A stretch of 64,000 nt of DNA from Datura wrightii (Eukaryota; Streptophyta; Magnoliopsida; Solanales; Solanaceae), in assembly GCA_035772735.1 (NCBI GenBank), contig JASDFA010000010.1, positions 132,621,001-132,685,000 on the forward strand. The letters run 5' to 3'. Both the position numbers and the translations under genes were made by a program. Positions 56,406-64,000 of the stretch are shown piece after piece (the stretch's first letter is position 1; every line of letters starts with the position of its first letter). The notes beneath the pieces were generated by a model, which searched no databases, was not told the origin of the DNA, and saw only the letters and a program-made list of their open reading frames with translations.

Positions 56406-59161
56406 TGTTACACCCCGTAGAATTCCCGGCACTTAGATGACCTATTCGCACGTTGGTTAAGTATATTTGAAGGCCATACGTGCTAGGGAAAGGTCCGGGA
56501 AAAGATCGGACGAGAAACCCGTCGAAACCATCGCGGGAGGAGCCGAGGCAGAGCCCCTCCGCGATGGCAGCGTGTCACCGAGGTGAGGCCTCCGCGATGG
56601 CTCCGTGACACGTTGCCCAGGTTCAGCCCCAAGTATATAATCCCCCACTTCGGTTTAAAATCATATTACACTTATAAATTTCCAGAGAAACGCAGTGAAG
56701 CCAAGGAAGACGAAGAAAATTAAATATTTTCGTCCGATTACGTTGCCAAACGCTGCCCAAACTCAAATTAATCCCAAATACCCGAGTATTTAGCAGCAGA
56801 GAGCATTTCTACGGAATTAGTTTCGCGAAATACGGCCGACGAATCGGCGAGCCACCGAACTAAAGTAAGTAGAATTGCTCTAAATTAATGTCTATGTGTT
56901 CCTAGCTGAGAAGTGAATACTTCTCCCTTCTGGGCCGCTGAAAAATAGCGAGTTTTCGACCTTCTTTTGATAAGCCTAAGTTTAGGCTATAAACTATATC
57001 GAAAGTAACGTCGTTCTTTACAATAAAGTTGTACTTAGTATTAATGGACGTATTTATGAATGCAGTTGGGAGAAAATAGTTGAAGTACCGGCCGAGCCTC
57101 GTTCGACGGACGAATAATTCAAAGAGAAGGTATGTAAAGTTAGTTTCCTTCGGCAAGTTAAGTAATATCAGTGTAGTGTAACAAATTACGGACCAGTAGA
57201 ATGTTCAGAAGTCAAATGTTGCGTTATTATGAATGTTGGTACGATGTGAGAAACATTGGGTTGTAATGTGTATGAAACCTATCAGTATGATATAGATTCT
57301 AACGCAAGCGTTAGAGATTGCCCAGTATATTCAGTGTGTGATGTAATATGCCATGTTAAGATATTGTTGTGTTCAGCTGAAACCCCGCGGAGTAGTACAG
57401 TATCCGTAAAGCACTTCAGCAATAGAATAGCAGGCTAAAATGAAGTTCAGAAAGCATGTCAGGAATAGTAAATCAGGTTTCTATAGAAAATCAGTATACA
57501 GCATAGTTCAACAGAAAGACTATATTCGTACATATATATATAGTACTTCCAGCCTCAGCATGTATCAGGTGTGTACATATTTCTATCACTAGTCCAGCAT
57601 ATAGTGTATACAAAAACTTAGCAAACAGCAGAGTTTTCAGCAGAAACATTATCTTATATAGCATTTGCCCAGTACAGCCCGGTAGGAGACTATTTTCATA
57701 TTTATACATCTTTACTTGCCTCAGCACGTATTAAATACGTACAGATTACTATCAGTAGCCCAGCATGTCATATATATGATACTTTATCCCTATTAGCCTC
57801 AGCATGTGAGATACCCAGACAGTATTACCAGTTGAGACTGTTGTATTGTTTGGGGTTGGATTACCTAGCATCCATGACCGCCCAGGGTTAATAGCTGTAT
57901 CGACTCGTCCGCCAGAGGACGAGGATACGTCACTCTACGGAGTGGCATGCCGTCCCACCAGGGGACGAAGATGGGATGCCAGTGTTTCCCCATACTTGTG
58001 CCTTGATCGGCCCTTACACACCCCAGTCGAGCGGATACGCCCGGGTGCAGATTCAGGAGTCCTCCGGACTCAGATGCAGTTATAGTCAGGGGCTCAGCGA
58101 GCCCAAGTGCATACCCAGGGGACCGGCGGGATGCTTACAGCCACTATAGGAGATGGGATGACCGGGGTAGGGGTATAGATTCTGTGTTGATTGTACCTCC
58201 CAGCTTATGGGGGCCGGGTAAGGTTGTGTATGCTATGTTGTGTTATGTTATATTAGACATGAGTAGATTAGTAGTAGAATGATACGTCTCCAGAAATGAC
58301 ACCTACTCCCGCCAGCATGATTAAGAACAGGTACGATCTACACCATCAGATAGTTAATCTAGTTCTTCTTATTCCAGTTTCGACAGTTATGTTATTGATT
58401 TCAAATATCCCTTCAGTTCTTACAGATTCAGTTATCTCCTGCTATTCAGAATTTTTAGTTATATTACTTGTATTCAGCTGTATTCAGTTTGCTTTACATA
58501 CTCAGTACCAGCGGTACTGACGCCCAGTGGGGCGCTGCATTACTTGCCTGCAGGTACCCATAGACGCGCAGGCGATACCACGTGATCCCCATCAGCGGTC
58601 GAATATTCAGCTCCTGTCATCCGGAGACTGAATTTCTAGAGGTGTAGTTCAGTTCCTTTTGTTGTACAGTACGGGTAGGTCGGGGCCCTGTCCCGATCAT
58701 TTCTATTATTCTTCTTAGAGGCTTGCAGTCTGTATGTATTCCCTGTGGTAAGATGAGCCGGTCGTGTGAGGCCGTGCAGTTGTATAGTTGCCTTTACTCC
58801 TTTCTTTCTTTTGTAATGGTCGTGTGGGGCCATAGTTTGCCAGTAGTGGTGACCTTGCCGGTCATGTAGCTTTTCAGTATGTTATGTTTGAGTTACAGAT
58901 AACTAGACAGCATGGTGGCCTTGTCGGCCTGCATAGGTTCCCCTGAATTAACATGTTTCTGGTCAGCTGTAATACAGGTACAGAAGGCTATAGGCCAATG
59001 GGCCGGGGGCTGTATTTACAGCCGTTATATAGCTCTTTGTTTCCAGAAATGTGAGTTAGAGCCAGCCAGGCGCCAGATGCGCCCAGGCTTAGCAAGTTCA
59101 GTAGGTCAGGTCCTAGTAGGGCACCAGGTGCCAGTCATACCTCCCAAGGTGGGGTGTGACA
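56406..59161 (+). repeat. Element H 3' LTR
   Basis: 2756 bp, TGTTACACCCC ... GGGGTGTGACA. U3 module 56528-56616, TATA AGTATATAATC at about 56631-56641. Contains the segment missing from the 5' LTR. Confidence 0.95.
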
Positions 59162-59166
59162 GTACA
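59162..59166. repeat. TSD GTACA, right copy, element H
   Basis: Matches 48625-48629. Confidence 0.95.
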
Positions 59167-59181
59167 CTTGCAGGCACGTCA
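59167..59181 (+). repeat. Element G 3' LTR, last 15 bp
   Basis: CTTGCAGGCACGTCA matches the end of the G 5' LTR (CTTGCGGGCACGTCA). Confidence 0.92.
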
Positions 59182-59186
59182 GTTGT
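59182..59186. repeat. TSD GTTGT, right copy, element G
   Basis: Matches 40917-40921. Confidence 0.93.
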
Positions 59187-59725
59187 CAGCTAGAGTTAAC
59201 AGTTCATCCAGCTCCTTTTCTCTGGGGTTGATAGTTGGAAAGGTTTGTTCTTTTGTTGTACAGCTTTTGGATAGGCCAGGGCCATGTCCCGACCATTATT
59301 CCACTCTTACAGGCTTGCAGACTACAGGTTTTCAATTGTTGGTTGTTGTTGGCCGTGTGGGGCCTATGTATGTTATACTTAGCATGTCGTCCATGTGGGG
59401 CCTAGTTTAGTTAGTTAATTAGAAGCCTTGTCGGCTCTAGTGTGAATATGATCGCCTGTTTTCATTTTGTTATAACTAGATAGCATGGTGGTCTTGTCGG
59501 CCTGCATAGGATCCTTTTATAGTTACTTTGTTGGGTTAGCTAGTTTCTTTTACAGGTGTTGTGTGGCCTTGTCTGCCCAAGGCTATATTTACTGCCGAGA
59601 TATAACAGTTTGTTTACCTGATTTGAGTTGTTGGAAGGAACCAGAGGTACATATGCCTAGCTAGGTCGGCCCAGGTCATAATGTGGCATTAGGTGCCAGT
59701 CATGCCTCCCAACATGGGGCCTGAA
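59187..59725 (+). repeat. Element J 5' LTR, right part
   Basis: R/U5-side LTR sequence similar to the end of the H LTR (AGCATGGTGGTCTTGTCGGCCTGCATAGG and GGTGCCAGTCATGCCTCCCAA words, each listed here only as a landmark), ending ACATGGGGCCTGAA just before the primer site. Confidence 0.78.
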
Positions 59726-59730
59726 AAACT

Positions 59731-59742
59731 TGGTATCAGAGA
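59731..59742 (+). promoter_or_regulatory. Element J primer-binding site
   Basis: TGGTATCAGAGA, one mismatch from the initiator-Met tRNA complement. Confidence 0.85.
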
Positions 59743-59943
59743 AACATCATATCCTAGGGAGTCTGCAAGTCGTGTCTAGTAGAGTTTTGTTTATAAATGT
59801 GTTGTGCACCATATTTTATAAGCAGGAGGCTATGAGGCATGATATTATGGTTACTCCTCCTTTTTTCTCCAGTCATGCTATAGAGCTATGTTGTATAGGG
59901 TTGAATCCCTAAGCTTCTGTTGTTCTGCTCATCTATAGAGAAA

Positions 59944-61320
59944 ATTTCTGATGCACAACAGACCACAACTGGTTGGGAGTTGGACACTACACCAGGAGAG
60001 GGCACCAGCGGGGTGCCGCAGTCAGAGCAGCCCTGACTGGAGGGCGAGAGGGAGACATCAACTCAATCTCCCCAGCACCCACCGCCACCCCAGGAGCCCT
60101 CCAGGGCAGCAAATATACCGGTAACACCCCCATTTATCCTGGTACCATCGGATCAGGAGATTAGGAGCATAGTTTACATGTTGGCTCAAATGTTGGCCAC
60201 TCAACATCAGCTAGAGGCACTAGTTGCTGATGAAGCCACTGAGGGGCCTGGAAGTTCGAGGGTTTAAGAATTTCTTTCCTTGAGTCCTCCGCAATTTACG
60301 GGAACAAACCGTAGAGAGGATCCTAAGGACTTCTTAGACCAGTTGCAGCGAATATTCATGGTGATGCATGCCTCATCCACGGAGTCAGTTGAGTTGGCAG
60401 TGTTTTGTCTGCGAGGTATAGCAGTTTTGCGATATTAAAGTTGGGAGAGGTCCAGGGGTGGAAATGTACCTCCGCCTACTTGGCCCAGTTTTTTGGAAGC
60501 CTTCTTAGATCATTACTTGCCCCCGGAGATCTGACAGACCTAGGTTGGACCAGTTTTGCATCTGGAGGAGGGTAAAATGAGCGTTGGGGAGTACTCGCTG
60601 AGATTTGACTCTTTGGCAAGGTATGCGCCAGCTTTTGTTGATATAATGCCAGCTAGGGTACATCGGTTCATGGGGCTTTCTACAAAGTATGTGGAGGCTT
60701 GTATTACCACCACATTGTGTGAGGACATGGATATCGTGCGCATTCAAGCTTTTGCTCAGAACATAGAAGGAATCAGGCAATGCCAGTATGAGGCTGACAC
60801 AGTGAGTGGGGAGCATCATCGGAGGGCTAGATTCACTTATTTACAGGCAGAATTTCAATGGGGGCTCAGACCTCGGTTGCCGGGCAGGACACCTAGACCT
60901 TTGCCTCCATAGCAGTATGGGCGGCAGGTCAGATCATCGCGGATAGTCAGGTCCCGATGAGAGTTTACGAGCATTAGGCTCACAAAAGCAGAGAGGTTCT
61001 GATCAGCGCAGGCCCGATGCCCCGCGTTGCAGGACTTGCAGTCGACAATATTTCAGGAGATATAGGTATGCCTCCACTGCTTGTTATACTTCTATACAAG
61101 AGGGTCATATGATGAGGGATTGTCCAGCTAGAGATCAGGGTGATCGGGACCAGCTGAACAGGTCTTCAGCAGGGTCACATGCTTCGGCATCTCCAGTAGG
61201 GCGCAAGCCCTTAGTTCCAGTTGGCAAAGGCCGAGGTAGATCAAGGGAATCTAGTTCTGGCAGTGGTCAAGATTTCCCTTACGCCTTACCAGGGCAAAAG
61301 GAGTCGAAGTCCTCACTAGA
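59944..61320 (+). pseudogene. Element J Gag remnant
   Basis: Aligned with H, the start codon position reads ATT (59944-59946) followed by SDAQQ. Capsid pieces: LSPPQFTGTNRREDPKDFLD, ERSRGGNVPPPTWPSFLEAF, YSLRFDSLARYAPAFVDIM, RIQAFAQNIEGIRQCQ. The zinc knuckle reads CYTSIQEGHMMRDC, with the second Cys changed to Ser. Many stops and at least two shifts. Dead capsid gene. Confidence 0.82.
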
Positions 61321-62060
61321 TGTTATGACAGGTATGCTGGACGTTTGCTCTCACTCAATTTATGCCTTGATAGACCTAGGTTCCACTTTGTCTTATGTTC
61401 TCTGCTAGTGGCACGAAAGTTTGGTATAACACCAAAATTACTTCAGCGACCATTCTCAGTGTCTACACCCATCGATGACTCTATTATTGCTAAGAGAATT
61501 TACCGGGGTTGTGTAGTAGATATTATCGGTCGCCAGACCTTAGCTTATTTAGTGAGCTAGAAATGATTGATTTTGATGTAATTATGGGTATGGATTGCCT
61601 AACGCCATGTTATGCCAATGGGAATGCTGGACCAGGACCATCCGATTTCACTTTCCAGGGGAGGTAGTGCTATATGGAAAGGCAATGCAGCTACGCCAAA
61701 AGGTATGTTCATATCCTATCTTCAGGCGAGAAAGTTGATAGCGAAGGGGTGTATTTACCATATTGTTAGGATTTGGGATATGCAATCAGAACCCCCGACT
61801 CTTCAGTCCATCCCGATGGTTAGTTTTTCCAGATGAATTCCCTGGTATTTCCCCAGAACGTGAGATCGATTTCTCTATCGACCTGCCACCAGGAATACAA
61901 CCTATATCGATCTCTTCATACCAAATGGCTCCAGCTGAGCTGAAAGAATTGAAAGAGCAGTTGAAAGATTTACTAGATAAGGGCTTTATCAGCCCGAGTG
62001 CTTCACTATGGGGTGCACCAGTTCTGTTCATGAGGAAGAAAGATAGCTCCCTACAAATGA
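61321..62060 (+). pseudogene. Element J protease and truncated RT
   Basis: Protease: DVMTGMLDVCSHSIYALIDL then, after a shift, ARKFGITPKLLQRPFSVSTP, IDFDVIMGMD (shifted), [22 protein letters not shown] starts with [56 protein letters not shown] and stops at 62060, where the LTR of K begins. Several frame changes. Confidence 0.85.
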
Positions 62061-64000
62061 TGTTACACCCCAAAATTATTTTATAATTATTTGATGGTTA
62101 TATGTCATATTAAGGGAATTATGGGTTGTATGTTATCCGTAGGTGAGCAGGGAAACATGTGCAAAGGGAAAAGCGAAGAGTATGTGAAGTTCATAAATAA
62201 GGTTCAATTTTAAATGGACATATCTCCAAACATATAATGATTCAGAAGTCTCATAACCTATCAAATGAAAGTTATTTGAGTCTAGTTTACAGTGAAAAGA
62301 ACCGCTCATCAATCGAAGTTTGGACTAAAATGTTATGCTCGTTTGAAGACAGCACTGTCGGCTGGGAAAGCGCCCAGGCGTACGGGCGCCGAGATAGGCA
62401 GGCAGCAGGCGCGCGCGAGGGCATGTCGCACGGGCGCCGCACGAGGGCACCGCCCAGGCCTTGCCCAGCCCGCCTATATGAAGTAAAATTTAGCTAGAAA
62501 GCTCATTTCTACTCCGTTTTTGTTAATTTATTTTGTTCAGAATTTAGAGAATTCAAAGACCTATCACATGGTAAAAAGATATCCCAGGTAAGAAACTCCA
62601 CTCTTGTCTCTTTTGGGCTTTGAAAAGAGAACCTTAGAAGAAAGTCATGGCTTGTTGTTGTCTTGTGGTTGATTATGGTACTTCTATATTTTTAGATGAT
62701 TCTAGGCAGAGGAAAGTGTAGGAGTCTACTCCTACTTTAGCTAATAACATCTCCAAGAAAGGGTAACTAATTCCCTTTTTGATTTCTTTGAGTTCATGTG
62801 GTTATAACTTGGAGAATGTTATAATATTGTGTTGTTGTTTCTTTGTGTGTTCTTGTGGCATGTTTCTGCCTAATTTTTCTAAAACTTTGGTAAAGTGAAG
62901 TTGCTTCTTGTTGTGTTTGTAAATTTTACTTGGAATGAGCCTTAAGGAGTAAGCTTGAAAGGAAGAATTTCGGCAAAATCAAAGTTGACGTGCCAAGGTA
63001 TGTAAAGGCGTCCCTTTCCTTATTTTTCAAGAACGAAACTAAGTCATTGAAAGGATCAATATTCCTATGTTTTTAAAATCATATTAAGGCATGTATGATC
63101 CTGTCCAAAGGGTTGGAAATACTTGGCATAAAGCTTGAATCTTTAAAAATGGTTGAAGCGAACAAATGTGAAGCGAAAGGCGTAATTTTTATACGATTGT
63201 TGTCGTAGTTGTAAATTGAGTATGAAGTCCCCTTAATGTGGGCACCGTGAGCTGGTCCTTTACAGTATACTGTATATTTAATGTTGAATATATGTTAAGA
63301 TCTGGTCACTTAGTGTAATTGGTAGGAAATGCTAAGACGGCGACATATAATTGAACTTAAACTAAGAAGATGACGCTAAGCCGATTGAGGGTAAACGAGC
63401 TTATTGAAATATGTTTTAATAATATTGTTAATCCCTCAAATATGTTTATGTTTTAAAGTGCTTAAGGTAAAAATGAGATTTTATGTTTTCCCTCCTTAAA
63501 GCTACGCAAGCGGCACGTAGCGAATAAGCTAAGTCGATACATGTTAACGGGGAAAGCGTGACTAAGTTGTTAATCTTTTTGTGATGTTATAAAAAGGGAA
63601 GATAAGAGTAAATGTTAGCCCTGTTGAGGTAATAAGTGAGTAATATGCACTCTACCCTTAATTGCTTGTTAGAACCTTTGAACGATGTTAAAATATAAGC
63701 AAGAAGAGGTTTAACAGATAAAGTTGCCAATTAGGCAAAGAGGTAAGTGCGTATAAGAATTGATGGAATAGTGAACACGAGGGTAAAGACTTGAGCGTAT
63801 GGTGAATAATGTTTGGCAAAGAACTTAAGATGAACAAGGAAAGTAGAGCTAAATGTTGTTAAATTCGATGTTACGGGCTACGATTGTGAACGAGTTAGGC
63901 AAACATCTAGGAAGATTAACCCTATTCAAAAGATGTTTAGCAAAAGAGTTATAAATTAAGTTGTTTATGTTCAATATGTGTTATGTTGATAAATAACCAC
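62061..64000 (+). repeat. Element K: LTR start, running off the window
   Basis: Starts TGTTACACCCCAAAATTATTTT inside the RT of J. It has a GC-rich block (62370-62470) with GGGCGCC and GCGCGCG words, then a TATA-like CCTATATGAAG (62471-62481). No LTR end or internal region before base 64000. No supported ORF in 62500-64000. Could be a 5' LTR, a 3' LTR or a solo LTR. Confidence 0.7.

Larger units (their letters stand above)
48630..59161 (+). mobile_element. Element H: near-intact chromovirus (Tekay/Del-like) LTR retrotransposon
   Basis: 10.5 kb, TSD GTACA, LTRs TGTTACACCCC ... GGGGTGTGACA that are almost identical outside one replaced segment, initiator-Met primer site, one gag-pol frame of about 1594 codons ending in a chromodomain, and a polypurine tract. 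It is the innermost insertion (inside G, inside J) and its sharp LTR identity suggests it is young. The lineage call rests on the C-terminal chromodomain, long LTRs and Gag type. Confidence 0.96.
40922..59181 (+). mobile_element. Element G: Athila-like gag-protease element, non-autonomous, with H nested
   Basis: TSD GTTGT; LTRs of 1583 and about 1582 bp (the 3' LTR is split by H); TGGCACCGTTGCC primer site; one long gag-protease frame; 3' UTR; polypurine tract. G alone is about 7.7 kb. There is no RT, RNase H, integrase or post-pol ORF: just after the protease the sequence joins the post-pol spacer seen in A. It would need enzymes from a relative such as A. Confidence 0.95.
39380..62060 (+). 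mobile_element. Element J: decayed Ty3/gypsy chromovirus, with nested G/H and cut by K
   Basis: 5' LTR from about 39380 (split by G at 40921/59187, ends about 59725), initiator-Met primer site, gag, zinc knuckle, protease, and RT start. Everything after the RT GSLRM region is displaced by K at 62061. The coding sequence resembles element H throughout but carries many stops and frameshifts. Confidence 0.8.

Overview
The window is nuclear plant DNA, from a eudicot and plausibly a member of the Solanaceae (low confidence, based on the style of the repeats). I see no host gene, rRNA, tRNA or CRISPR array. Almost all 64 kb is a nest of long-terminal-repeat (LTR) retrotransposons of the Ty3/gypsy superfamily, decayed to different degrees. 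I label them A to L. Five insertions have a target-site duplication (TSD) readable on both sides (E TAATA, B GGAGA, A ACTAT, G GTTGT, H GTACA), so their ends are secure.

Layout, left to right. D is a minus-strand chromovirus-like element: pol and gag remnants at 1-2274 and its 5' LTR at 2291-11451. That LTR is split by E (plus, 2957-10449), a related element that keeps gag and integrase but lacks protease, reverse transcriptase and RNase H. D sits in the reverse transcriptase of C (minus, 11452-16718), whose 5' LTR (13801-16718) abuts F. F (plus, 16719-37614 with inserts) is an Athila/Tat-like element. It shows an extra ORF after pol, a 3' UTR of four ~0.78-kb tandem repeats, a polypurine tract and part of its 3' LTR. 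F is interrupted by the solo LTR B (18202-19648) and by A (minus, 22536-35136), a full-length Athila-like element with gag, protease, RT, RNase H, integrase and a post-pol ORF. F's LTR then meets L (an LTR fragment), which holds J (plus chromovirus, LTR from about 39380). J's LTR holds G (40922-59181), an Athila-like gag-protease element without RT or integrase. G's 3' LTR holds H (48630-59161), a nearly intact chromovirus with a C-terminal chromodomain. J's own RT is broken at 62061 by K, an LTR that runs off the window. The nesting F > L > J > G > H is five deep.

How the parts relate. A, B and G belong to related families: A is structurally complete (though mutated), while G would need RT and integrase in trans. 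Coding frames of A, G and H are broken mostly by in-frame stops that fit C-to-T or G-to-A change, as expected for methylated, silenced copies. The two most unusual signals are: (1) a GC-rich, inverted-repeat promoter module found just upstream of the TATA box in LTRs of both the Athila-like group (A, B, G) and the chromovirus H, whose LTRs otherwise look unrelated; and (2) two further copies of that module inside A, placed ahead of a TATA-like site, a consensus-looking 637-nt 5' UTR intron and the post-pol ORF, so that ORF looks like a self-contained transcription unit. G lacks this whole block.
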